Shown here: one piece after another, positions 25,969 through 34,507 of the stretch
How positions within the stretch are numbered: the stretch's first letter is position 1
How the letters are laid out: each line of letters opens with the position of its first letter
Assembly: GCA_000949895.1 (NCBI GenBank)
Contig: JWIT01000004.1
Span: forward strand, 416,012-480,011
Source: Agrobacterium arsenijevicii
GTDB lineage: Bacteria; Pseudomonadota; Alphaproteobacteria; Rhizobiales; Rhizobiaceae
Direction: 5' to 3'
DNA: 64,000 nucleotides
Translations under genes and position numbers: made by a program
Notes under the pieces: model-generated
What the model saw: only the letters and a program-made list of their open reading frames with translations
The model's database searches: none
What the model was told of the DNA's origin: nothing

Positions 25969-26178
25969 GGTCCTGATCCGTTGTTATTTCCGGCACAGCA
26001 TAGAGGCTTTGCGCGGGTAAATCCACTTCGCCCCCGGAACATCCCGGCGTAAACATTCGTTGGTTGTAGCGCTATATTAGTCTTAGGATAAGCCAGATCA
26101 GCCGGTTGCAAAGCGTGGTGAATGGCCGCATACCGGAATGAACAAGGGCGGATGATAAGCGGGGCGCAGACGCTGACC

Positions 26179-26904
26179 ATGAAAATTTTCAACTATAAGC
26201 GTGTTCCCTACGCGGAAATCCGCGCCTTTTCCGTTCATATTTTGACTGCGTCCGGATCGTTCCTGGCTTTTCTTGGCGTCGTTGCCGCTTCCGAACACCG
26301 CTTTGTCGACATGTTCTGGTGGCTGGGGCTTGCGCTTCTGGTCGATGGCATCGATGGACCCATCGCCCGCAAGGTGCGGGTGAAGGAAGTCCTGCCCAAC
26401 TGGTCCGGGGACACGCTCGACAATATAATCGACTACGTCACCTATGTGCTTCTGCCCGCTTTTGCGCTTTACCAGAGTGGCATGATCGGTGAGCCGCTGT
26501 CTTTCGTGGCGGCCGGCATGATCGTGGTGTCGAGCGCCATCTATTATGCCGACATGGGCATGAAGACGGATGAATATTTCTTTTCGGGCTTTCCTGTTGT
26601 CTGGAACATGGTGGTGTTCACCCTCTTCGTCATGGATGCCAGTGCCACCACGGCCATGGCCGTCGTTACCGTCTCGGTGTTCTTGACGTTCCTGCCGATC
26701 AATTTTCTGCATCCGGTGCGGGTGAAACGATTGCGGCCGCTCAATCTGGCGGTCGTGTTCGTCTGGTGCGCGCTTGGCGGTTATGCGCTGCTGACGCATT
26801 TCGAAACCCCGACCTGGGCCGTGATCGGTTTTGTGGCGAGCGGGCTTTATCTCTATTGCATCGGCGGAATATTGCAGTTTTTCCCCTCGCTCGGCGCGAA
26901 ATAA
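26179..26904 (+). CDS. pcs: Phosphatidylcholine synthase
   Basis: A 241-residue inner-membrane enzyme that condenses CDP-diacylglycerol and choline to phosphatidylcholine in one step. The CDP-alcohol phosphotransferase motif is DGPIAR followed by GDTLDNIIDY, in the modified spacing typical of Pcs. About seven hydrophobic segments are visible. The sequence closely matches rhizobial Pcs as I recall it, whose N terminus is MK(I/F)FNYRRVPYAEIRAF; this is why I chose ATG 26179 over 26122 or 26152. This choline-dependent route complements the PmtA methylation route. Confidence 0.95.
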   Translation: MKIFNYKRVPYAEIRAFSVHILTASGSFLAFLGVVAASEHRFVDMFWWLGLALLVDGIDGPIARKVRVKEVLPNWSGDTLDNIIDYVTYVLLPAFALYQSGMIGEPLSFVAAGMIVVSSAIYYADMGMKTDEYFFSGFPVVWNMVVFTLFVMDASATTAMAVVTVSVFLTFLPINFLHPVRVKRLRPLNLAVVFVWCALGGYALLTHFETPTWAVIGFVASGLYLYCIGGILQFFPSLGAK

Positions 26905-27104
26905 GAAAAGCGTAAAGCCGTTTATTGCTTGTGCAAATTGCATTTAGGCGGCTTCTTTTTCAGTTGTGCGCAGCAGCAAAACAGTTATCAATAAATCATG
27001 ATCGCGCAGCATTGCATACGTATTGCCATGTGATTGGGAACAATGATCACGGTTGTTGAAATGCTTCGAAGAAAGCATGGGTGGCCGGTGTAGAGAGGGA
27101 ATTC

Positions 27105-28676
27105 GTGACTGGAACTATGGCGCCGGAGGCCGTGCCTCTCCTGTCCGTTCGCAAGCTGACCAAGCTGTTCGGCAATTTCGCCGCATGCAACGGCATCGAC
27201 CTTGATATAGCGCCGGGCGAAATCCATGCGCTTCTGGGTGAAAACGGCGCGGGCAAGTCCACGCTCGTCAAGATGCTGTTCGGCGTCCTTTCGCCAACCG
27301 AGGGTGATATTGTCTGGCAGGGCCAGCCGGTTTCCGTAGGCTCGCCAAGCGAGGCCCGGAAGCTAGGCATCGGCATGGTATTCCAGCATTTTTCCCTGTT
27401 CGAAGCGCTGACGGTCGCTGAAAACATTGCCCTGTCCCTTGATCCGAAAATTTCGCTGAAGGAAATCGCCAAAGAGGCCGAAACGCTTTCGCGCGCCTAT
27501 GGTCTGCCGCTCGACCCTTATGCGCATGTGGCCGATCTTTCGGTCGGCGAGCGCCAGCGGATCGAAATCGTTCGCGCCCTGCTGCAGAACCCGCGTCTCA
27601 TCATTCTCGACGAGCCGACCTCGGTGCTGACGCCGCAGGAGGCGGACAAGCTGTTCGAAACGCTGGCGAAGCTGAAGGCCGAAGGCCGTTCCGTACTTTA
27701 TATCAGCCACCGGCTGGAAGAGGTGCAGCGCATCTGCGACCGCGCCACCGTTCTGCGCCATGGCAAGGTGACGGGTGCCTGCGACCCACGTAAGGAAACA
27801 CCCGCATCTCTGGCGCGCATGATGGTCGGAAGCGATGTCGCAAGCGTTTCGCGGCCGACGGGTGAGGCGCTCGGGCAACCGCAGATCGAGGTCATGGCGC
27901 TGTCCGTTGCGCCACGCACGCCCTTTGCCGTGGCGCTGAAAGCGGTTTCCATGAATGTGCGCGCCGGTGAGGTGCTGGCGATTGCCGGCGTTGCCGGAAA
28001 CGGGCAGGGTGAGCTGTTCGACGCGCTCTCAGGCGAATTTCCGGTCTATAATAACGACGCGATCCATCTGCGCGGCAAACCGGTTGGCCGTCTCGGCATC
28101 AACGGCCGCAGGCTGATGGGCGCGGGTTTCGTGCCGGAAGAGCGCCACGGTCACGCCGCCGTTCCCGGTATGAGCCTTTCCGAAAATCTGCTGCTGGCGC
28201 GCTCGCGCTCGGACCGCAAGGCGTTTCTGACCGGCGGTTTCCTGCGCGTCGTGCGCGGTTCTGCCATCAAGGCGGCGGCGCGGCGCATTTCGGAAACCAT
28301 GGATGTGCGCAAAAGCGGGGCCGATCCACTGGCAGGATCGCTGTCCGGCGGCAATCTGCAAAAATTCATCGTCGGGCGCGAACTGGACCGTCAGCCCGCC
28401 GTGCTTGTTGTCAACCAGCCGACCTGGGGCGTGGATGCGGGAGCCGCAAGCCGTATCCGGCAGGCGCTTGTCGATCTGGCAAAGGCGGGCTCGGCCGTTA
28501 TCGTCATCAGTCAGGATCTCGATGAAATCTTCGAGGTCGCCACCAATATCGCGGTCATTTCCGACGGCAAGCTTTCTGAGGCCTATCCGGTGGAAGATAT
28601 GACGCTTGAAAAGATCGGCCTGCTGATGGGCGGCATTAACGCGTCACATTCGGGAGCCGCCCAGCATGCGCATTGA
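27105..28676 (+). CDS. ABC transporter ATPase of BMP/nucleoside type, double-domain
   Basis: About 523 residues with two nucleotide-binding domains, as in the sugar/nucleoside (NupO/RbsA-like) class. The first domain has GENGAGKST, LSVGERQRIEIVRAL and LIILDEPTSVLT; the second has GVAGNGQGEL, a degenerate Walker A, and LSGGNLQKFIVGREL with VLVVNQPTWGVD. The degenerate second site is usual for this class. GTG 27105 follows GAGAGG at six bases; ATG 27117 is an equally possible start. It is the first gene of a four-gene importer: the next gene overlaps its end by 11 bases. Confidence 0.92.
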   Translation: MTGTMAPEAVPLLSVRKLTKLFGNFAACNGIDLDIAPGEIHALLGENGAGKSTLVKMLFGVLSPTEGDIVWQGQPVSVGSPSEARKLGIGMVFQHFSLFEALTVAENIALSLDPKISLKEIAKEAETLSRAYGLPLDPYAHVADLSVGERQRIEIVRALLQNPRLIILDEPTSVLTPQEADKLFETLAKLKAEGRSVLYISHRLEEVQRICDRATVLRHGKVTGACDPRKETPASLARMMVGSDVASVSRPTGEALGQPQIEVMALSVAPRTPFAVALKAVSMNVRAGEVLAIAGVAGNGQGELFDALSGEFPVYNNDAIHLRGKPVGRLGINGRRLMGAGFVPEERHGHAAVPGMSLSENLLLARSRSDRKAFLTGGFLRVVRGSAIKAAARRISETMDVRKSGADPLAGSLSGGNLQKFIVGRELDRQPAVLVVNQPTWGVDAGAASRIRQALVDLAKAGSAVIVISQDLDEIFEVATNIAVISDGKLSEAYPVEDMTLEKIGLLMGGINASHSGAAQHAH

Positions 28677-29757
28677 GCTTGAAAAACGGGCAGGGGTCTC
28701 GAAGCTTTTCACCCTTCTTTCGCCGCTGCTGGCACTTGTGCTGACGCTGCTCGTCGGCGCCGTCATGTTCGCCATGCTCGGCAAAAATCCGCTCGATGCG
28801 CTTTATGCCTTTTTCATCGATCCGCTGCTGGAAGTATGGTCGCTGCACGAACTGGCAATCAAGGCTGCACCGCTGATCCTGATCGGCGTCGGACTGTCGA
28901 TCTGTTATCGCTCCAACAACTGGAATATCGGCGCGGAAGGGCAATTCACCATCGGCGCGATCACCGGTTCCATTCTGCCGGTTCTTTATCCCGACTGGCA
29001 TTCGCCGATGCTTTTGCCGCTGATGCTGGTGATGGGCGCCATCGGCGGCGCGCTTTATGCCGGTATTCCGGCGCTGTTGAAGACGAAGTTCAACACCAAC
29101 GAAATCCTCGTGAGCCTGATGCTGGTCTATGTCGCGCAGCTGTTTCTCGACTGGCTGACACGCGGCATCTGGCGTGATCCGGGCGGTTATAACTTCCCGC
29201 AGACGAAGCCTTTCAACGAAAGCGCCGTCCTGCCGGAAATGCTGGCATCGGGCCGGGCGCATTGGGGTTTCGTTTTCGCCATCGTCGCGGCAATCGCGCT
29301 GTGGTTCATGATGCGCTACATGCTGAAAGGCTTCGAGGTCACGGTTCTCGGCCAATCGGCGCGGGCAGGGCGGTTCGCCGGTTTCTCGTCAAGCCGCATG
29401 GTGTGGTTTTCGATGTTGCTGTCGGGCGCGCTGGCGGGGCTTGCGGGCATCTCGGAGGCCTCCGGCTCCATCGGCCATCTGCAGCCCAGCATTTCACCGG
29501 GTTACGGCTTCACGGCCATCATCGTCGCCTTTCTCGGCCGTCTCAATCCGCTCGGCATCATCCTCTCCGGGCTGGTGCTGGCGCTGACCTATCTCGGCGG
29601 CGAGGCGGCGCAGCTTTCCATCGGTGTGTCGGACAAGGTGACGCGTGTGTTTCAGGGGCTGATGCTTTTCTTCGTGCTGTCCTGCGATACGCTGATCTTT
29701 TATCGCATCAAGGTCGTCTTCACCGGCAAGGCGCATAACAGCCAAGGAGCGGCATGA
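28666..29757 (+). CDS. BMP/nucleoside-type ABC transporter permease 1
   Basis: A 363-residue inner-membrane permease of the BPD_transp_2 family. About nine hydrophobic segments are visible, with the conserved NNWNIGAEGQFTIGAI and TKFNTNEILVSLML blocks and the EAA-like region LSGALAGLAGISEASG. It pairs with the next gene to form the membrane channel. It overlaps the ATPase gene by 11 bases and the second permease by four. Confidence 0.93.
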   Translation: MRIELEKRAGVSKLFTLLSPLLALVLTLLVGAVMFAMLGKNPLDALYAFFIDPLLEVWSLHELAIKAAPLILIGVGLSICYRSNNWNIGAEGQFTIGAITGSILPVLYPDWHSPMLLPLMLVMGAIGGALYAGIPALLKTKFNTNEILVSLMLVYVAQLFLDWLTRGIWRDPGGYNFPQTKPFNESAVLPEMLASGRAHWGFVFAIVAAIALWFMMRYMLKGFEVTVLGQSARAGRFAGFSSSRMVWFSMLLSGALAGLAGISEASGSIGHLQPSISPGYGFTAIIVAFLGRLNPLGIILSGLVLALTYLGGEAAQLSIGVSDKVTRVFQGLMLFFVLSCDTLIFYRIKVVFTGKAHNSQGAA

Positions 29758-30677
29758 TGGATATGCTTCAGGCCATCCTCCTCACCGTCATCACTGCCGC
29801 GACACCGCTCGTCCTTGCCGCCTCCGGCGAGCTGGTGACGGAGCGCTCCGGTGTCCTCAATCTCGGCGTCGAGGGCATGATGATCATGGGTGCGGTCTGC
29901 GCTTTTGCGACCGCCCATATGACGGGGTCTCCCTATCTCGGCATTCTGGCCGGCATCGCCTCCGGCGCGGTTTTTTCGCTGCTGTTCGGCTTCCTGACGC
30001 TGACGCTCGTCACCAACCAGGTGGCGACGGGCTTGGCACTCACCATTCTCGGGCTTGGCGTTTCCGGCATGCTGGGTGAAAGTTTCGTCGGCCTGCCGGG
30101 CGTCAAGCTGCAGCCCATCGTCTTTCCGCTGCTGTCGGATATTCCCTTTATCGGCCCCTTGCTGTTCCGGCAGGATCTGATCTTCTACATGTCCATCGCG
30201 CTGGTTTTCGGCACAGGCTGGTTTCTGTTCAAAAGCCGCGCGGGCCTGAAAATCCGCGCTATCGGCGACAGTCACGCTTCCGCCCATGCGCTTGGCATCA
30301 ACGTTATCCGCACGCGTTATCTGGCTGTGATGTTCGGCGGTGCCTGCGCCGGTCTTGCCGGTGCGCAGCTGTCGCTCGTCTATACGCCGCAATGGGTGGA
30401 AAACATGTCGGCCGGACGTGGCTGGATTGCGCTGGCGCTCGTCGTTTTCGCCTCCTGGCGTCCATGGCGGGTATTGGCGGGCGGTTATCTCTTCGGTGCC
30501 GTCTCCATCGGGCAATTGCATGCGCAGGCATTTGGCATCGGGGTGCCGTCGCAACTGCTTTCGGCGTTGCCCTATCTCGCAACTATTGTCGTGCTGGTCA
30601 TCATCTCGCATAATCGCCGCACGACCTTGATCAATACACCGGCATCCCTAGGCAAATCCTTCGTACCGGATCGTTGA
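29754..30677 (+). CDS. BMP/nucleoside-type ABC transporter permease 2
   Basis: A 307-residue BPD_transp_2 permease. Typical segments are ERSGVLNLGVEGMMIMGAV, TNQVATGLALTILGLGVSGM, and FGGACAGLAGAQLSLVYTPQW. It forms a heterodimer with permease 1. The ATGA overlap with permease 1 suggests coupled translation. The binding-protein gene follows after 36 bases. Confidence 0.93.
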   Translation: MMDMLQAILLTVITAATPLVLAASGELVTERSGVLNLGVEGMMIMGAVCAFATAHMTGSPYLGILAGIASGAVFSLLFGFLTLTLVTNQVATGLALTILGLGVSGMLGESFVGLPGVKLQPIVFPLLSDIPFIGPLLFRQDLIFYMSIALVFGTGWFLFKSRAGLKIRAIGDSHASAHALGINVIRTRYLAVMFGGACAGLAGAQLSLVYTPQWVENMSAGRGWIALALVVFASWRPWRVLAGGYLFGAVSIGQLHAQAFGIGVPSQLLSALPYLATIVVLVIISHNRRTTLINTPASLGKSFVPDR

Positions 30678-30713
30678 AGACATACCGACTCTCCAAACCA
30701 AACAGGGGTAAAA

Positions 30714-31787
30714 ATGAAAAAACTGGTCATCGCACTTGCCGCTTCTATCGCGGCGCTTGGAGGCGTTGTTTCCTCCGCTGAAGCCGCCGACGCAAAGAAG
30801 GTCTGCTTCATCTATGTCGGCAGCCGCACCGATGGCGGCTGGACGCAGGCGCATGAAATCGGTCGTCAGGAACTTCAGGCGCATTTCGGCGACAAGATCG
30901 AAACGCCGTTCCTCGAAAGCGTTCCAGAAGGCCCGGATGCCGAACGCGCGATCGAGCGCATGGCCCGCTCGGGCTGCGAGCTGGTTTACACCACTTCCTT
31001 CGGTTTCATGGATGCGACCGTTAAGGTTGCCCAGAAGTTCCCCAAGGTGAAGTTCGAGCACGCCACCGGCTTCAAGACCGCTGACAACGTTGCGACCTAC
31101 AATTCGCGTTTCTATGAAGGCCGTTACATTCAGGGCCAGATCGCCGCGAAGATGTCGAAGAAGGGTGTCGCCGGCTACATCGCGTCCTTCCCGATCCCGG
31201 AAGTGGTGATGGGCATCGATGCCTTCGTTCTCGGCGCGCAGTCCGTCAATCCGGAGTTCAAGGTCAAGGTCGTCTGGGCCAACACCTGGTTCGACCCCGG
31301 CAAGGAAGCCGATGCTGCCAAGGCGCTGATCGACCAGGGCGTCGATATCCTGACGCAGCACACCGACACGACAGCGCCGATGCAGGTTGCAGCAGAACGC
31401 GGCATCAAGGCCTTCGGTCAGGCTTCCGACATGATCAAGGCCGGTCCGGAGACCCAGCTGACCGCCATCAAGGACACCTGGGGCGCTTATTACATCAAGC
31501 GCACGCAGGCTTTGCTTGACGGCACATGGAAGTCCGAATCCATCTGGGACGGCCTGAAAGACGGCATCCTGACCATGGCGCCCTACACCAACATGCCTGA
31601 TGACGTGAAGAAGATGGCTGAGGAAACCGAAGCCAAGATCAAGTCGGGCGAGTTGCACCCCTTCACCGGTCCGGTGAAGAAGCAGGACGGTTCGGAATGG
31701 CTGAAGGCGGGTGAGAAGGCCGAAGACAAGGTTCTGCTCGGCCTCAACTTCTACGTTGCCGGCGTGGACGACAAGCTGCCGCAATAA
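30714..31787 (+). CDS. BMP-family periplasmic substrate-binding protein
   Basis: A 357-residue protein with a Sec signal peptide (MKKLVIALAASIAALGGVVSSAEA) and a BMP/Med family binding fold: VCFIYVGSRTDGGWTQAHEIGRQEL, EGPDAERAIERMARSGCELVYTTSFGFMD and FKTADNVATYNSRFYEGRYIQG. There is no lipobox, so it is soluble, unlike Gram-positive Bmp lipoproteins. Family members mostly bind purine nucleosides or bases; the ligand is inferred only. It is the last gene of the importer and is followed by a good terminator. Confidence 0.93.
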   Translation: MKKLVIALAASIAALGGVVSSAEAADAKKVCFIYVGSRTDGGWTQAHEIGRQELQAHFGDKIETPFLESVPEGPDAERAIERMARSGCELVYTTSFGFMDATVKVAQKFPKVKFEHATGFKTADNVATYNSRFYEGRYIQGQIAAKMSKKGVAGYIASFPIPEVVMGIDAFVLGAQSVNPEFKVKVVWANTWFDPGKEADAAKALIDQGVDILTQHTDTTAPMQVAAERGIKAFGQASDMIKAGPETQLTAIKDTWGAYYIKRTQALLDGTWKSESIWDGLKDGILTMAPYTNMPDDVKKMAEETEAKIKSGELHPFTGPVKKQDGSEWLKAGEKAEDKVLLGLNFYVAGVDDKLPQ

Positions 31788-31816
31788 TGTGATGTGCAGG
31801 TACTAACTGCCAACGG

Positions 31817-31850
31817 GACCGCGCATGCAAATTCATGCGCGGTCTTTGTT
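31817..31850 (+). terminator. Intrinsic terminator after the BMP importer operon
   Basis: Eleven-base perfect arms GACCGCGCATG (31817-31827) and CATGCGCGGTC (31834-31844) enclose a six-base loop and are followed by TTTGTTATTTT. Confidence 0.92.
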
Positions 31851-32008
31851 ATTTTGATGTGTTTTATTATTCGAACGAAGTTTGGCTTTGCTTTTCACGC
31901 GTGTTGATGTTTTTCACTGTATTCAGCGTTGAAAATCGGGCCTCTTTCTTGGATTACACAAGTCAGGCGTGATTTTTACATCGCCAGCCGAACAGAAGGA
32001 CATGGGAT

Positions 32009-32758
32009 TTGCAGCGTGGAATGCTCGATGCGGCGATCGGTTTTCGAAAGTTGCGGACAAATCATGCACAGGTCGTTCACAAGCTCGGCCTCGATATCGT
32101 GTCCGGCTTCTTCAAGACGGGTGACATCCTGCCGGGTGATGCCGAGCTGATGGAACGGCTGAAAGTTTCCCGAACGGTGCTTCGCGAGGCGATGAAGACA
32201 CTCACTGCCAAGGGCATGATCTCCCCCAAGGCGCGCATCGGCACCCGTGTGACGGAGCGCGAAAGCTGGAACATGTTCGACAGCGAGGTGCTGCTGTGGC
32301 ACTTCGAGGCTGGTGTCAGCGAGGAATTCCTGCTGCATCTCTACGATATCCGCCAGGCTTTCGAACCCTATGGCGCGGGCCTTGCCGCTATCAGGGCAAA
32401 GGACGCCGATATCGCAAGGCTTGTCGCCTACGCCAACGAGATGGGTAACACGGCCTATACCAAAGAAAAACGGGCGCTTGCGGACATGAATTTCCATGTC
32501 CTCATCACTGAAATGTCCGGCAATCCGTTCATGCGCACCGTTGGTTCGCTGATAAAGGCGGCGTTGGCGGGCATTTTCAGGATGAGCAATCCGGAAGCCG
32601 ACCCCAACGAGATTTCCGATGTCTCGGCCTCTCACCTGAGGCTCGTGGAGGCGTTTCGCCTGCGTGACGAGGCCGCCGCCCGGCGCGAGATGGAAAGGCT
32701 GATTGAAAACGGCCGTCAGCAGATATTGGAATTCACGGCCCGCAATCCCAATCGCTGA
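32009..32758 (+). CDS. GntR/FadR-family transcriptional regulator
   Basis: A 249-residue regulator of the FadR subfamily. The winged helix contains VSGFFKTGDILPGDAELMERLKVSRTVLREAMKTLTAKGMI, and the C-terminal FCD domain carries probable metal-binding residues in FEPYGAGLAA, MNFHVLITEMSGN and ASHLRLVEAF (Asp/His positions). AAGGA (31996-32000) lies eight bases before TTG 32009; ATG 32021 is an alternative that loses four residues. Its target is not evident; the BMP operon ends upstream with a terminator, and glmU follows independently. Confidence 0.88.
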   Translation: MQRGMLDAAIGFRKLRTNHAQVVHKLGLDIVSGFFKTGDILPGDAELMERLKVSRTVLREAMKTLTAKGMISPKARIGTRVTERESWNMFDSEVLLWHFEAGVSEEFLLHLYDIRQAFEPYGAGLAAIRAKDADIARLVAYANEMGNTAYTKEKRALADMNFHVLITEMSGNPFMRTVGSLIKAALAGIFRMSNPEADPNEISDVSASHLRLVEAFRLRDEAAARREMERLIENGRQQILEFTARNPNR

Positions 32759-32941
32759 TCACGTTTGATGAAAACGGAAGCGGAAATTTGGTGCAGATTT
32801 GCATGGTTTCTTAAGTGGGGCGCCGTTATAGCAATGCCGGAATGAAATCACCGATACGCCCATCCGCTCCGCCGGCTGGCGTAAAGTCAAACATATGCCT
32901 GCCGGTCGTCTTGCGGCCCGTGACAGGGTGTTGGAGGTCTT

Positions 32942-34303
32942 ATGGAGCGTAGCTCTCTAGCCGTTATTCTCGCAGCGGGCGATAGCACGCGCATGAAGTC
33001 GTCGAAATCCAAGGTGCTGCATCCGGTCGCCGGGCGTCCGATGATCGCGCATGTGGTGCAGGCGGTGGCTGGAGCGGGTGTCGGCGCGGTGGCGCTGGTG
33101 GTCGGGCGCGATGCCGATAACGTGGCCGCAGCCGCAAGCCTGAAGGGCGTTGAGGTCGAAGCTTTCCTGCAGAAGGAACGCAAGGGCACCGGCCATGCGG
33201 TTCTTGCTGCACGCCCGGCGATCGAGCGTGGTTTCGATGACGTCATCGTCGCTTATGGCGATGTTCCACTCATCACCTCCGCTACGCTCGACAGGGCGCG
33301 TGAGGCGATTGCCGCCGGTGCCGATGTTGCCGTCATCGGGTTCCACACCGACCGGCCCACGGGTTATGGGCGGCTGCTGGTCGAGAATGGCGAGCTGGTG
33401 GCTATCCGCGAGGAAAAGGATGCCACCGACGAGGAGCGCAAGGTGACCTGGTGCAATAGCGGGTTGATGGCCATCAACGGCCGCAATGCGCTGGACCTGC
33501 TCGACCGGATCGGCAACAGCAATGTGAAGGGCGAATATTATCTGACCGACATCGTCGAGATCGCCCGTTCTCTCGGCCACCGTGCCGTTGCCATCGATGC
33601 ACCGGAAACGGAGCTGATCGGCTGCAACAACCGCGCCGAGCTGGCCTTTATCGAGAAGCTCTGGCAGGAGCGCCGCCGCTACGAATTGATGTTGGACGGC
33701 GTTTCGATGATTGCGCCCGAAACCGTGTTTCTCTCCTTCGACACGAAGATCGGTCAGGATGTGCTGATCGAGCCTAACGTTTTCATCGGCCCCGGCGTGA
33801 CGATCGAGCCGGGCGCCGTCATCCATTCGTTTACGCATCTGGATGGGGCTTATATTGCGCAAGGTGCCGAGGTCGGTCCCTATGCGCGCCTGCGTCCGGG
33901 CGCCAATCTTCACGCCAATTCCAAGGTCGGCAATTTCTGCGAGGTCAAGAAGGCCGAGATCGGTGTGGGCGCCAAGGTCAACCATCTGACCTATATCGGC
34001 GACGCCTTCGTCGGTGCGGGCAGCAATATCGGCGCTGGCGCCATCACCTGCAATTACGATGGTTACAACAAGTTCGAAACGCGGATCGGGGCCAATAGCT
34101 TCATCGGCTCGAACTCGTCGCTGGTCGCTCCCGTCACCATTGGAGAGGGTGCCTATATCGCCTCCGGTAGCGTGATTACCGATGACGTGCCTGCCGATGC
34201 GCTGGCTTTCGGGCGCGCGCGCCAGGAGGTCAAGCCGGGCCGGGCTGTTGCCGTGCGCGAGCGGGCGAAAGCGCTGAAGGAAGCGAAGAAAAAATCCTCT
34301 TAG
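32942..34303 (+). CDS. glmU: GlmU, bifunctional GlcNAc-1-P uridyltransferase/GlcN-1-P acetyltransferase
   Basis: A 453-residue enzyme that acetylates glucosamine-1-phosphate and transfers UMP to make UDP-GlcNAc for peptidoglycan and lipid A. The N-terminal pyrophosphorylase domain begins [27 protein letters not shown], with the LAAGxxTRM and lysine signature. The C-terminal left-handed beta-helix shows hexapeptide repeats such as [13 protein letters not shown] and the acetyltransferase segment [28 protein letters not shown] lies just before ATG 32942. glmS follows 204 bases downstream, so the pathway genes are paired. Confidence 0.97.
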   Translation: MERSSLAVILAAGDSTRMKSSKSKVLHPVAGRPMIAHVVQAVAGAGVGAVALVVGRDADNVAAAASLKGVEVEAFLQKERKGTGHAVLAARPAIERGFDDVIVAYGDVPLITSATLDRAREAIAAGADVAVIGFHTDRPTGYGRLLVENGELVAIREEKDATDEERKVTWCNSGLMAINGRNALDLLDRIGNSNVKGEYYLTDIVEIARSLGHRAVAIDAPETELIGCNNRAELAFIEKLWQERRRYELMLDGVSMIAPETVFLSFDTKIGQDVLIEPNVFIGPGVTIEPGAVIHSFTHLDGAYIAQGAEVGPYARLRPGANLHANSKVGNFCEVKKAEIGVGAKVNHLTYIGDAFVGAGSNIGAGAITCNYDGYNKFETRIGANSFIGSNSSLVAPVTIGEGAYIASGSVITDDVPADALAFGRARQEVKPGRAVAVRERAKALKEAKKKSS

Positions 34304-34370
34304 ATGACGTTACCAAGCGATACCGAAAGTGACCGGCGGCATAATTGCCGATTTCAAGGAAACGGTTAAA

Positions 34371-34414
34371 GCATTTCCAGTAAAAATGCGCAGCGGTTTT
34401 ACGTCCGGAAATGC
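34371..34414. repeat. Palindromic intergenic element between glmU and glmS
   Basis: Eight-base arms GCATTTCC (34371-34378) and GGAAATGC (34407-34414) enclose 28 bases containing CAGCGGTTTTACGTCC. The arrangement resembles a repeated intergenic element I recall from Agrobacterium and Rhizobium genomes; copy number could not be tested here, as no second copy is obvious in this window. Confidence 0.55.
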
Positions 34415-34431
34415 GTGAGAACAAAAAGGTG

Positions 34432-34468
34432 GAGTATTTTCGCATTTCAGGGAAAGGCGAAAATACTC
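34432..34468 (+). promoter_or_regulatory. Strong hairpin in the glmS leader
   Basis: Perfect 12-base arms GAGTATTTTCGC (34432-34443) and GCGAAAATACTC (34457-34468) enclose a 13-base loop. It ends 39 bases before the glmS ATG. No T-run follows, so it is more likely a leader structure or protein-binding dyad than a terminator. The sequence does not look like the glmS ribozyme. Confidence 0.6.
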
Positions 34469-34507
34469 TGGAAGTTTCGGCGAAGAGATCGCCGTCTGGA
34501 GAAATAT

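Noticed and set aside
34304-34507. A glmS ribozyme/riboswitch
   Set aside because: The leader lacks anything resembling the ribozyme core known from Firmicutes; only simple hairpins are seen.
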